NCBI RefSeq assembly: GCF_015533855.1
Contig: NZ_AP024154.1
Location: 623,001 to 687,000 of the forward strand
Source: Echinicola sp. 20G
Lineage (GTDB): Bacteria; Bacteroidota; Bacteroidia; Cytophagales; Cyclobacteriaceae
Reading direction: 5' to 3'
DNA: 64,000 nt
The notes under the pieces are model-generated. The model was given only the letters and a program-made list of their open reading frames with translations. It did no database searches and was not told the DNA's origin. Both the position numbers and the translations under genes were made by a program. Below, one piece after another: positions 53,855-62,215 of the stretch. Positions within the stretch are counted from its first letter, which is position 1. Each line of letters begins with the position of its first letter.

Positions 53855-54892
53855 TTATAGGTACAAGTAAGGGTTAACTGTATCCAAAGCCTTCTTAACC
53901 TTTGGTCCAGGCAAAAACCTATAAATAAAATTGAGCCTATAATTGCCTGTTACAATTTGGTTGTTAAAATCATCAACCTTTGCCAACCTCAAATTACTAT
54001 AAACATAATTGGCATTTACGGCCCACCTTCTGGAATTGTACCCCACGCTTCCTTTCAAAAAGTAGTTTGAATTCACACTCCAATTGGTTCTTTTGCTATC
54101 TCCTTGGAGGTTATTAAAACCCAAGCCGATATTCCCATTTGCAGAGCCCATGATAAAATAATGTTGGTCGATCACCAAAGTATAAGCATAGCCTACATTC
54201 GGTCCAAATTCAAAAAAGCCCATTTTATCAAAATCCCTCTCAGGGTTGATCATTAGTGATGAGGGTATCAAAGTACTATCACCTTTGGCCACTCCGCCAT
54301 ATAATTCAAATCCTACCAATAAAGAGCCGGCCGACTTCTTCTGCCATTCCGTTTGTAAAAAAGCGGCTCGATAAGAGAACTTCTTGCCATTGAAGACATA
54401 TTTCACAGAGGCCCCTACTTCACGCACTTTCATATCAGGCCTATAGTAATAGTTTTCTCCCTCCTGTGCCAAGTAACCTTCTTGCTTTAAGTGAAAACCT
54501 TTATAAAATTGGCCAAACAGGTCAATAGCAAAATTATTTGGATAAGCATGAACTTGTAGATCAAGGTACTTGGTATCCCCCTTTCCAACATCTGGGTTTA
54601 AAAAGCCGAAACCCAAGGCCAGGTTGAGGTTAAATGCATGATAAGAAGTACCTATCCCCATGTTTAGAGTGGAATTAGGCCGATAATTGAGTTCTCTTAT
54701 TTCACCAAGTCGGTCCTTAATGTCCACACCAGTGTATTTTCTAGAAAAATAAAACCGACTAGTAACCTCACCAGGAAAACGTTGATAATAGCTTGAGTCA
54801 CTTGAAAAAGATTGGGCTAAAACTGTTAAATGAACCAAAAAAAAGCCTAAAGCCAATATTATTTTCAAGAACAATCCTTTTACAGAAACCAT
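53855..54892 (-). CDS. DUF4421 outer-membrane beta-barrel protein
   Basis: A 345-residue exported protein (signal peptide ILALGFFLVHLTVLAQ). Early sequence FSRKYTGVDIKDRLGEIRELNYRPNSTLNMGIGTSYH and strands such as GVSASVKY-like VREVGASVKYVFNGKKFSYRAAF match DUF4421. It is predicted to sit as a barrel in the outer membrane. The family's function is unknown. It is transcribed separately from the efflux operon, with a 228-base gap. Confidence 0.83.
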   Translation of the reverse strand: MVSVKGLFLKIILALGFFLVHLTVLAQSFSSDSSYYQRFPGEVTSRFYFSRKYTGVDIKDRLGEIRELNYRPNSTLNMGIGTSYHAFNLNLALGFGFLNPDVGKGDTKYLDLQVHAYPNNFAIDLFGQFYKGFHLKQEGYLAQEGENYYYRPDMKVREVGASVKYVFNGKKFSYRAAFLQTEWQKKSAGSLLVGFELYGGVAKGDSTLIPSSLMINPERDFDKMGFFEFGPNVGYAYTLVIDQHYFIMGSANGNIGLGFNNLQGDSKRTNWSVNSNYFLKGSVGYNSRRWAVNANYVYSNLRLAKVDDFNNQIVTGNYRLNFIYRFLPGPKVKKALDTVNPYLYL

Positions 54893-54955
54893 ATCAGGCT
54901 ATTAGAGATTTTAGTGCAACAGCGCAATCAATACTAAGCCTGAAGAAACTAAATA

Positions 54956-55132
54956 TTAGCCAATAAAAAAATACATAAAACAAAAAGTCAAAGCACCCGC
55001 CACAGTACCAGAAACTAAATAAGCTCTCACAAAGAAAGTTTTCATCTGTCTTTGGTAAGGAAATATAGATAAAGTACCTAAAGTATATGCCGAAAAAAGC
55101 AGTAAAGCTGTAGCAATTGTTTGTATCATCAT
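54956..55132 (-). CDS. Small two-helix membrane protein
   Basis: About 58 residues from the ATG at 55132, which is preceded by a purine-rich AAGGGGAATG. It has two hydrophobic segments (TIATALLLFSAYTLGTLSIF and VSGTVAGALTFCFMYFFIG) separated by a basic loop (PYQRQMKTFFVR). No family is recognised. The pattern of hydrophobic helices with a positively charged loop and a plausible start supports a real gene, but it is short; chance is possible. Confidence 0.45.
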   Translation of the reverse strand: MMIQTIATALLLFSAYTLGTLSIFPYQRQMKTFFVRAYLVSGTVAGALTFCFMYFFIG

Positions 55133-55279
55133 TCCCCTTGCATTTTTGTGGTTACAAGGACGAAATAATATTATAAAAAACACTTCTTAACACTTTAACT
55201 TTTTGTTAAATCTAACTAAAGCATGAAATTGACGATCAAACTATTTCATGCAGACCTGATGATAAGCTGTCAATTTTTA

Positions 55280-55431
55280 TAAATAAAATACCATCCTGAA
55301 ACATCAAGATGGTATTTGTTTTTAAACCAAATAATTTAAATAATGGAGGTTTAAAAAAAATCATCTTTAAAATAACCTCCAACTCAATTACACACACTAA
55401 AAGTCGGTAGTAGAAAAAGTTGCTTAATCAC
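55280..55431 (-). ncRNA. Candidate small RNA with internal hairpin and terminator
   Basis: On the minus strand a TTG (55467-55469), a 21-base spacer and TACATTTG (55438-55445) form a plausible promoter. The predicted transcript contains a stem TGGAGGTT / AACCTCCA (55344-55381) and ends in the stem AAATACCATC / GATGGTATTT (55286-55317) with a U-rich tail. A 42-codon frame starting inside the first hairpin runs through the terminator, so translation is doubtful. No known family is recognised. Confidence 0.4.
55286..55317. terminator. Terminator-like stem in the 55.2-55.7 kb gap
   Basis: A perfect 10-bp stem, AAATACCATC and GATGGTATTT around a 12-base loop, with T-rich sequence on both strands. 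No gene abuts it on the plus strand; it fits the end of a minus-strand small RNA. Confidence 0.65.
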
Positions 55432-55437
55432 CCAAGA

Positions 55438-55469
55438 CAAATGTACACATTTTTTTACAGATAATGCAA
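55438..55469 (-). promoter_or_regulatory. Candidate promoter of the small RNA
   Basis: TTG (55467-55469), 21 bases, then TACATTTG (55438-55445), reading leftward. Both elements match the Bacteroidota consensus, and a terminator lies about 120 bases downstream. Confidence 0.45.
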
Positions 55470-55746
55470 TACCCTGATCATGGTATTATTTGATAAATTA
55501 CTGGAATAGTAATAAGTAAGGCTCTATTGAAGTAATTTTTTTTCAATAAAAAGTCATTTCGACCAATAATAAGATCAAGGTAAGCAAGAAATTAAAAAAT
55601 TTAAGTAAAGATTACTTACAGACAGTCTGAAAACATCAAGCAGTATTATCAGCCCATATTAATTTTAACTAAAATTTGGACAATGCCTTATAGAAATAAA
55701 ATACCCTTTTATCTTTGGGAGTTAATAAAATCAATTTAGTCTCTCA
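55446..55746. other. AT-rich gap upstream of a glycosyltransferase gene
   Basis: About 300 bases with no supported gene. It holds a TATCTTTG -7 box at 55710-55717, 29 bases before the glycosyltransferase ATG, and on the other strand the -33 part of the small-RNA promoter. Nothing else is seen. Confidence 0.4.
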
Positions 55747-56541
55747 ATGCAGCCATTGGAAAACAAAAACCTGGTAAGCGTTATCATCCCTTGCTATAAT
55801 CAGGGAAAATACCTTAAGGAAACTGTCATTTCTGCACTCAATTCCAGCCACAAACCGTTGGAGATTATTGTCGTTAATGACGGTTCCACCGATGACTCGC
55901 TCATGATTGCCCAAGAGATCCAACAAGAATTTCCCCAAATAGAAATCATTGACCAAGAAAATGGAGGTGTATCAAGTGCCAGGAACACAGGAATAGAAGC
56001 AGCAAAGGGAGAAATAATCCTTCCATTAGATGGAGATGACCTAATTTCAGAGAATTATATTGAGGAAGCTGTAAAAGTGCTTAACTCAAAACCAGAGGTA
56101 AAGGTTGTTTATTGCCAAGGAATTAAATTTGATGAATCCGGACAAAAAAGCTGGAACCTTAAGCCTTTTAGCAGACATGAACTGGCTTTGGACAATATGA
56201 TATTCCATGCAGCACTTTATAGAAAAGCGGACTGGAAAAGAGCTGGTAAATACTCTGTTGAAATGCGTTATATGGGGCGTGAAGATTGGGAATTTTGGAT
56301 CAAAATGCTAAAAGATGAAGGAGAAGTAGAGCAACTTCCTTTTATAGGCTATTATTATAGACTTACCCCTACCAGTAAGCGTAAAAAAACAGCGACTACT
56401 GAAAAAAAACGTGAAAGGATCGCCTTTTTGAACCAACAGCATCAGGAATTCTTTAAAAGAGAGCTCAATGGCCCACTTAGGATGCAACGGTCTTGGTCTA
56501 AACCCTACAATACGTTGCTTAAGATTTTTAACCTGATTTGA
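55747..56541 (+). CDS. Family 2 glycosyltransferase
   Basis: A 264-residue GT-A fold enzyme. The nucleotide-sugar site shows VSVIIPCYNQGKYLKETV and IIVVNDGSTDDSL, the metal-binding acidic motif is LDGDDLISENY, and MGREDWEFWIKML is the typical acceptor-side motif (ED-x-E). Family 2 makes O-antigen, capsule and other glycans; the sugar is unknown. There is no membrane helix, so it works on the cytoplasmic side. Its stop lies one base from the convergent second transferase gene. Confidence 0.9.
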   Translation: MQPLENKNLVSVIIPCYNQGKYLKETVISALNSSHKPLEIIVVNDGSTDDSLMIAQEIQQEFPQIEIIDQENGGVSSARNTGIEAAKGEIILPLDGDDLISENYIEEAVKVLNSKPEVKVVYCQGIKFDESGQKSWNLKPFSRHELALDNMIFHAALYRKADWKRAGKYSVEMRYMGREDWEFWIKMLKDEGEVEQLPFIGYYYRLTPTSKRKKTATTEKKRERIAFLNQQHQEFFKRELNGPLRMQRSWSKPYNTLLKIFNLI

Positions 56542-56542
56542 T

Positions 56543-57253
56543 TTATATCTTGTCCAAACCCTTCCAAAATTTCAGGAAATAGTATTTAAGAGGATTTTTA
56601 TATTTGAGCTGCTTCCATGGACGACTTCCATGTGGCTTGTGCAATACCGGAACATTCATCAAAACATAATTTTTATAGCCCAGCTCCACTGCCTTTTTGG
56701 AAATAAAAGTATCATACCAGTCTTTCGCATCATCCAAAGACATAAAGTCATATTCCTCTAAAAATTCCTTACTGAACAAAGTGCAGCAAAAACTCAAACT
56801 TCTTTTGGTATCAATGATATTGTCCTTGACGTCTTTGAATTTGAGATAGGGGAAATTGACTTTCTTGTCATAGCCAACCGTGATCGCTCCAATCAACCCC
56901 ACCTTTTCGTTCTTTTGATAAAAATCGAGCATTTTCTCGATCGAATCTTTCTCCACTGTCACATCCGACTCAACAACCAACAAGGACAACCCCTTTTCCA
57001 ATGCTTCCTTCTGGGCCATCTGAAGTACAAGTTTGTAATTGGGAGAAGGAGTATCCGTAACCTCTTCGAGATGAATTAGCTCATAACCTATTTCAGGAGC
57101 ATGCTTATCGAGGGCAGCCTTGGTCTCAGGAGTACTGAAGTCGTTAAAAATCTTATGGACCACAGGTACAGAAGAGGCCTTTATTGCCTTCGCCGTTTCT
57201 AATGTAGTTTCAATGGAATTTTTAACCGGGGTAATTGCAAGTACTTGAGCCAT
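56543..57253 (-). CDS. Glycosyltransferase-like protein (GT-A fold)
   Basis: A 236-residue protein. The start AQVLAITPVKNSIETTLETAKAI and the core SLLVVESDVTVEKDSIEKML (ESD in the place of a DxD) resemble family 2 enzymes; SLSFCCTLFSKEFLEEYDF and DDAKDWYDTFIS follow. It is less typical than its neighbour, and an ESD motif could still bind a metal. No membrane helix or signal peptide is present. It faces the other glycosyltransferase tail to tail and lies just downstream of the aminotransferase terminator. Confidence 0.75.
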   Translation of the reverse strand: MAQVLAITPVKNSIETTLETAKAIKASSVPVVHKIFNDFSTPETKAALDKHAPEIGYELIHLEEVTDTPSPNYKLVLQMAQKEALEKGLSLLVVESDVTVEKDSIEKMLDFYQKNEKVGLIGAITVGYDKKVNFPYLKFKDVKDNIIDTKRSLSFCCTLFSKEFLEEYDFMSLDDAKDWYDTFISKKAVELGYKNYVLMNVPVLHKPHGSRPWKQLKYKNPLKYYFLKFWKGLDKI

Positions 57254-57271
57254 ATCTGAAAGGGTTTACAG

Positions 57272-57312
57272 AAAAAAGAGCTTGACAGAAGCCATCGCCT
57301 CCAGTCAAGCTC
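57272..57312 (-). terminator. Terminator after the aminotransferase gene
   Basis: GAGCTTGAC pairs with GTCAAGCTC (9 bp) around a 17-base loop; on the minus strand it is followed by six T residues. Confidence 0.85.
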
Positions 57313-57331
57313 TCCATGTTATTGAATAAGC

Positions 57332-58534
57332 TTAGCTTAAGTTAGCTACAGCATCTTTGATTCTCTTCAAAGCTTCTTTAAGCTCAGCTTCCGAAGCAGC
57401 ATAAGAAAGTCTCACACAGTTTGGAGCACCGAAAGCAGCACCAGTCACCAATGAAACATGCGCTTCATTTAGGATATACAAGCAGAAGTCATCCGCATTC
57501 TCGATCTTATTTTCTCCTACTGACTTACCAAAGAAAGCCGTTACATCAGGGAAGAAATAAAAGGCTCCTTCAGGGACATGAGTCTTGATCCCTGGAATAT
57601 CTCTCAACAAACCTAGCACCAATTCTCTTCTACTTTTGTAAGCTTCTTCCATTTCTTGGGAAGGAGTCTGGTCTCCAGTGATGGCTGCCAAAGCAGCTCT
57701 TTGTGCAATACCAGTACCACCTGAAGTGAATTGTCCTTGGATCTTCTCACAAGCTTTGGCAATGAAAAGCGGAGCACAGATATACCCTACTCTCCATCCT
57801 GTCATGGCATACCCCTTAGAGAAACCATTCACAGTGATGGTTCTTTCGAACATACCCGGCAAAGCTGCCATGCTCGCATGTTGTCCTGTAAAGTTGATCA
57901 ACTCATAGATCTCATCAGCAATTACATAAACATCATCGTGCTTTTTCACCACATCGGCTATTGCCTCCAATTCTTCCTTACTAAACACAGAACCGGTTGG
58001 ATTACAAGGAGATGAATAGATCACCGCTTTGGTTTTGTCTGTGATCGCTTCCTCCAGCTGTGCAGCGGTGGCTTTGAAGTTATTTTCCAAAGTTCCTTCG
58101 ATCAATACAGGTACACCACCTGCCAATTTGATGATCTCAGCATAACTCACCCAATAAGGAGAGAAAATCACCACTTCATCACCTTCATTGATCAAACACA
58201 TGAAGATGTTGGCAATTGAATGCTTGGCGCCAGTAGAAAGCACGATGTTTTCTGCCTTCGCCTCAGCTATTTTATTTTGAGTTTGAAGTTTGGTAGCAAT
58301 GGCTTCTCTCAAATCCTGGTATCCAGAAACCGGAGGATAAGAAAAATATTTTCCTTCATCGATAGCCGCCTTTGCCGCATCCTGCACATGCTGAGGAGTC
58401 TTGAAGTCAGGCTCTCCCAAACTTAAACTGATAATGTCAATCCCTTGGCCTTTAAGCTCTCTAGCTTTCTTTGCCATTGCCAGCGTAGCTGACTCTTCCA
58501 TATTGTTAATACGGTCTGATAAAATACTGCTCAT
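57332..58534 (-). CDS. PLP-dependent class I aminotransferase (aspartate aminotransferase type)
   Basis: A 400-residue fold-type I enzyme. Visible parts are DIISLSLGEPDFKTPQHV, FSYPPVSGYQDLREAIATKL, the PLP site AVIYSSPCNPTGSVF and the lysine in NGFSKGYAMTGWRVGY, with the carboxylate-binding arginine in NCVRLSYAASE. The class Ib aspartate aminotransferase is most likely, acting on aspartate and 2-oxoglutarate; a broader substrate range is possible. A terminator follows 20 bases after the stop. Confidence 0.92.
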   Translation of the reverse strand: MSSILSDRINNMEESATLAMAKKARELKGQGIDIISLSLGEPDFKTPQHVQDAAKAAIDEGKYFSYPPVSGYQDLREAIATKLQTQNKIAEAKAENIVLSTGAKHSIANIFMCLINEGDEVVIFSPYWVSYAEIIKLAGGVPVLIEGTLENNFKATAAQLEEAITDKTKAVIYSSPCNPTGSVFSKEELEAIADVVKKHDDVYVIADEIYELINFTGQHASMAALPGMFERTITVNGFSKGYAMTGWRVGYICAPLFIAKACEKIQGQFTSGGTGIAQRAALAAITGDQTPSQEMEEAYKSRRELVLGLLRDIPGIKTHVPEGAFYFFPDVTAFFGKSVGENKIENADDFCLYILNEAHVSLVTGAAFGAPNCVRLSYAASEAELKEALKRIKDAVANLS

Positions 58535-58770
58535 TTGCTTTATAATTGTTTTTCTATGGTCAGTTTATTGTCTTATCTTGAGGCTTTCAGAGAAATTCAG
58601 AAGGAAAACACCTTTACTTCTTCCCTGATTACTAATGCACTCTTATTAATAATTGGGCAAAATTAAGGATTATGCTTGTTAATTCTAAACCTTTCTTTTA
58701 TTTAGAGCACAGATTCTATCTTTTAAATCGTTATCAAATTAAAATTCCCCTTGCCTGGCCTGCGGTTCAC

Positions 58771-59625
58771 ATGAAAAAAGTAGTTCTCAGTTTACTTTTA
58801 ATAGCAACTAGTGGTTTGCTTAAAGCCCAAAATTTTGATTCCTTATCCACCAGCAACCCTGTTGATAGCTCCGGGATCATTCAAGATAGGCTATTGCCCA
58901 CGACCACACCCGTTCTGCTTTTTGATGACAGCAATCGAAAAGAAGAGAAAAAAAAGGAGAAGAAGAAAAGAAGTAAAAATGTCTATTTTGGTGAGAAGAC
59001 CAGAAAGAGCTTTATCCGAGTAGATGCTAAAGGGAAAACCCAATACCAACTATTTCATTACACCACCAGAAATAAGCAAGTTGACCCTTATATCAGGGAT
59101 ATCTATTGGTTGGACATCAAAGATAAAGCCATCAGAACTTCTGGATTCAAACCGGAAGAGGGTTATCTCCTTCACGGCCCTTACGAAAGGCGTATCGATA
59201 ATGCTGTCGTAGAAAAAGGGATGTACTATTACGGCACCAAGCATGGTCGATGGATGACTTTCGATCAAAAAAACATCCTCCAGACCAAATCCCACTTCTA
59301 TGAAGGATGGCCAGAAGACTCCAGAATTTCTTACTATAACCAATCCCAACAAAAACTTGAGAAGGTCATCCCCATTGAATATGATCTGAAGGAAGGAAAT
59401 TTCTATCATTTTTATGAAGATGGCCACTTGGCTGTCAAAGGGGAATACCATTATGGAGAAAAAATCGGACTTTGGACCGAATATTGGAATACCCATGGAG
59501 GCAAAGTCATTAGAAAGCGAGAAATTCAATATCAGGAAAAGCCTTTTACCAAAAACTTCAAACCCTATATCCGAGCAGAATGGAATGAAGAAGGTACCTT
59601 GATTTATAAAGACAATCGACTGTAG
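58771..59625 (+). CDS. Exported MORN/YwqK-like repeat protein
   Basis: A 284-residue protein with a signal peptide (VVLSLLLIATSGLLKAQ) from ATG 58771; the frame extends 99 bases upstream but without a signal sequence. After a charged stretch (KKEKKKRSKNVYFG) it shows repeats of about 20-25 residues such as GYLLHGPYERRI, GMYYYGTKHGRWMTF and GEYHYGEKIGLWTEYW, like the YwqK/MORN pattern. Such proteins bind membranes or partners; the YwqK antitoxin label seen in databases is not implied. Function unknown. Confidence 0.75.
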   Translation: MKKVVLSLLLIATSGLLKAQNFDSLSTSNPVDSSGIIQDRLLPTTTPVLLFDDSNRKEEKKKEKKKRSKNVYFGEKTRKSFIRVDAKGKTQYQLFHYTTRNKQVDPYIRDIYWLDIKDKAIRTSGFKPEEGYLLHGPYERRIDNAVVEKGMYYYGTKHGRWMTFDQKNILQTKSHFYEGWPEDSRISYYNQSQQKLEKVIPIEYDLKEGNFYHFYEDGHLAVKGEYHYGEKIGLWTEYWNTHGGKVIRKREIQYQEKPFTKNFKPYIRAEWNEEGTLIYKDNRL

Positions 59626-59663
59626 GACATTAAATCCTAAATCATCTCTTCACTGTTATTTGC

Positions 59664-60020
59664 TTAATAAAAAGCATCTTCAAACTGTTTGAATCGGATA
59701 ACACCAGATTTATCTTTATACACACCCACAATATCAAATCGAATGTCTTTGTGCCAATCGACCTCATGGATGTAATGATCAGCTGCTCGAATGATCAATT
59801 GCCTTTTTCTATAATCAACAAATTCCTCCGCATATCCAAAGCCTGTTCCACTTCTGAACTTCACCTCCACAAATACCAAAAGCCCCTTTAACTCCATAAT
59901 CAGATCGATTTCAGCATGTTTATAACGAAAGTTAGACTCTTTTAATTGATACCCTTTTGCAGCAAGGTATTCGGCTGCGAGTTGCTCGGCCTCCCTTCCC
60001 AATTCATTGTGCTGTGCCAT
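59664..60020 (-). CDS. YraN-family (UPF0102) nuclease-like protein
   Basis: A 118-residue protein of the restriction-endonuclease fold. Its motif order is GREAEQLAAEYLAAKGY, RYKHAEIDLIMELKGLLVFVEVKFRSG (D, E and ExK residues) and VDYRKRQLIIRAADHYI. The acidic and lysine residues of the PD-(D/E)xK fold are in place, so metal-dependent nuclease activity is plausible, but the family's role is not settled. Its start lies 126 bases from lipB and is divergent. Confidence 0.88.
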   Translation of the reverse strand: MAQHNELGREAEQLAAEYLAAKGYQLKESNFRYKHAEIDLIMELKGLLVFVEVKFRSGTGFGYAEEFVDYRKRQLIIRAADHYIHEVDWHKDIRFDIVGVYKDKSGVIRFKQFEDAFY

Positions 60021-60146
60021 CAGAAATTATTTATTAATTTTGGTAAAAATTTCAGCTTTTGTGGTTCAGCTTTAGCGCAAAACCACCTCAAAAAGAACTG
60101 TAAATCAAAAAACGGTGTTAACCACCTCTATAAGCCCAAACAGATA

Positions 60147-60866
60147 GTGAATCAAATTATCAATAAAAAAGTAAAGTTTATAGATCTTGGCAAAAAAGAT
60201 TACAAAGAGACTTGGGACTACCAGGAGTCTCTATTTGCTGAAACTGTGGCTTTAAAAATCGAAAACCGGAAAAACGAACCGGAAAAACAACAAATTACGC
60301 CCAATTATTTATTATTTGTTGAACACCCCCATGTATATACACTTGGTAAAAGCGGTGAGCTTTCCCACCTTTTGCTAAATGAAAATGAACTGGCAGATAA
60401 GCAGGCCACTTTCTATAAGATCAACCGAGGTGGTGACATTACCTATCATGGCCCCGGACAATTGGTGGGCTATCCTTTGCTGGATTTAGACAATTTCTTC
60501 ACCGATATCCATAAATACCTTCGCTATCTGGAGGAGGCTATTATTCGGACATTAGCAGATTATGGAATTGAGGCTGGCCGAATCGAAGGGCTTACCGGTG
60601 TTTGGCTTGACCATATCAAAAAAGTAAACCCTCGCAAGATTTGCGCTTTAGGAGTAAAATCCAGCAGATGGGTCACCATGCACGGCTTTGCCTTTAACGT
60701 AAACGCTGACCTCTCCTATTTTGGAAACATCGTTCCCTGTGGCATCGCTGACAAAGCTGTCACCTCCCTACATTTGGAATTGGGGAGAGCAATTGATGAA
60801 GAAGAAGTCAAAGAAAAGGTAAAAAAGCATTTGGCGGATCTATTCGAAATGGAATGGGAAAATTAA
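60147..60866 (+). CDS. lipB: Octanoyltransferase LipB
   Basis: Transfers octanoyl groups from acyl carrier protein to lipoate-dependent enzymes. The start is a GTG at 60147, giving 239 residues, because the longer frame overlaps yraN and is not conserved. Motifs: VEHPHVYTLGKSG, INRGGDITYHGPGQLVGYPLLDL, the catalytic lysine in KICALGVKSSRWVTMHGFAFNV, and the cysteine in GNIVPCGIADKAVTSL. LipA is not in the window. Confidence 0.92.
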   Translation: MNQIINKKVKFIDLGKKDYKETWDYQESLFAETVALKIENRKNEPEKQQITPNYLLFVEHPHVYTLGKSGELSHLLLNENELADKQATFYKINRGGDITYHGPGQLVGYPLLDLDNFFTDIHKYLRYLEEAIIRTLADYGIEAGRIEGLTGVWLDHIKKVNPRKICALGVKSSRWVTMHGFAFNVNADLSYFGNIVPCGIADKAVTSLHLELGRAIDEEEVKEKVKKHLADLFEMEWEN

Positions 60867-60903
60867 TTTCCTTGTCCAAATTGAAAACTGAAAAAACTAA
60901 ACC

Positions 60904-61305
60904 ATGAAAAAGGACATTGAATTCCACCCTGTGACAGGCGTCAAGCTGGCCATCGCCAAAGAAGAGATTAATGGGCAAACTGAGTGGGGAGTATACATTA
61001 TCAACCTCAACTTAATAGAGCTTAAAAACCTCATGATCACTTCCAAGGGTTATGGTTTTATTGAGGGGCAAGAGAAAAAAACCTCCACATTGCGACATAT
61101 GATTGAAGAGCTGGGTCCACAAAGTATAGCTAAAATTGAACCCATTGATCCTAATTTGTTTGTATTAAACAATGAATTCTGGGTCAGTTATTATATATTA
61201 GATCAAATATTTGATAAAAAATTCGTCTTCGTCGAAGGCAGCATGGACTCCAGTAATATTCACCGAATCCCTGAATTGGACTTAGAAGGCGTCTTGCATC
61301 CTTAA
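60904..61305 (+). CDS. Conserved small protein of unknown function
   Basis: A 133-residue soluble protein: FHPVTGVKLAIAKEEINGQTEWGVYII, IELKNLMITSKGYGFIEGQ and EFWVSYYILDQIFDKKFVFVEGS. No membrane helix, signal peptide or known motif is seen. I recognise it as a type conserved in Bacteroidota but cannot name a family. It follows lipB by 37 bases and lies 5 bases before the exonuclease gene, so it may be translated with it. Confidence 0.75.
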   Translation: MKKDIEFHPVTGVKLAIAKEEINGQTEWGVYIINLNLIELKNLMITSKGYGFIEGQEKKTSTLRHMIEELGPQSIAKIEPIDPNLFVLNNEFWVSYYILDQIFDKKFVFVEGSMDSSNIHRIPELDLEGVLHP

Positions 61306-61310
61306 AGCCT

Positions 61311-62054
61311 ATGGCCGATTTTTTGAGTGATCTAAGAGACATTTTATTTTTGGACATTGAAACGGCATCACTCACTGAAAAATTTAGTGAGTTGCCTTCC
61401 AGACTACAAGAAGAGTGGCAGAAGAAAGCCAATTACCTACAGCAAACCCCGGAAGAAAAGTCAATAGAGGAGTTCTATTTTGAAAAAGCCGGCATTTATG
61501 CTGAATTCGGCAAAGTGCTCTGTATTGGCTTGGGCTATTTCCTCTACGATCCAGAAAAAGAACAGTTACAATTCCGGACCAAGTCCATAGCCTTGGACAA
61601 CGAGCATGATACCTTACTCGAGTTTCGGAATATTCTAGAAAAGAAAGTCTGGACTTTGTGTGCACACAACGGTAAAGAGTTTGACTTTCCCTATCTTTGC
61701 AGAAGAATGCTGATCAACCGGATCCCTCTTCCTGATGCCTTGCAAATGGCAGGCAAAAAGCCATGGGAAATCAGACATTTGGACACTTTGGAACTCTGGA
61801 AATTTGGAGACTATAAGCATTATACAAGACTTGAACTTCTGGCCGCCATTTTTGATATCCCCAGTTCTAAGGATGGCATCAACGGCAGTGAAGTAAACGA
61901 AGTGTATTACCATCATCAAGACCTTAAAAACATTCGGGAGTATTGTATAAAAGATGTAGAAGTCACGGCCAAAATATACTTGGCTTTTCAAGGTTTACCC
62001 GGTGACCTGGAGGTAAAAGTCATCAACTTGGATGAAGGACAAGACGATGAATAA
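61311..62054 (+). CDS. Predicted 3'-5' exonuclease (DnaQ-like, PolB exonuclease family)
   Basis: A 247-residue nuclease of the RNase H fold. The three exonuclease motifs are DILFLDIETA (DxE), LCAHNGKEFDFPYLCRRM (NxxxFDFP), and YCIKDVEVTAKIYLAF (YxxxD-type). The second resembles PF10108-type proteins. The substrate (DNA repair or RNA) is not known. It is 5 bases after the small conserved gene, possibly in one unit with it. Confidence 0.85.
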   Translation: MADFLSDLRDILFLDIETASLTEKFSELPSRLQEEWQKKANYLQQTPEEKSIEEFYFEKAGIYAEFGKVLCIGLGYFLYDPEKEQLQFRTKSIALDNEHDTLLEFRNILEKKVWTLCAHNGKEFDFPYLCRRMLINRIPLPDALQMAGKKPWEIRHLDTLELWKFGDYKHYTRLELLAAIFDIPSSKDGINGSEVNEVYYHHQDLKNIREYCIKDVEVTAKIYLAFQGLPGDLEVKVINLDEGQDDE

Positions 62055-62215
62055 ATTATTTATCCTTCAACACTAAACTCTCTGGCCGAATTAATTGTAT
62101 AATAGAAGAAGAAATATCAACTCGAGAAAAATCGCATATCACCTGGCCCAATATTTTCTAACCAAGAAATTTAATGCAGGCATCATGACCTGTAAACGAA
62201 AAGATTAAAATTTTT

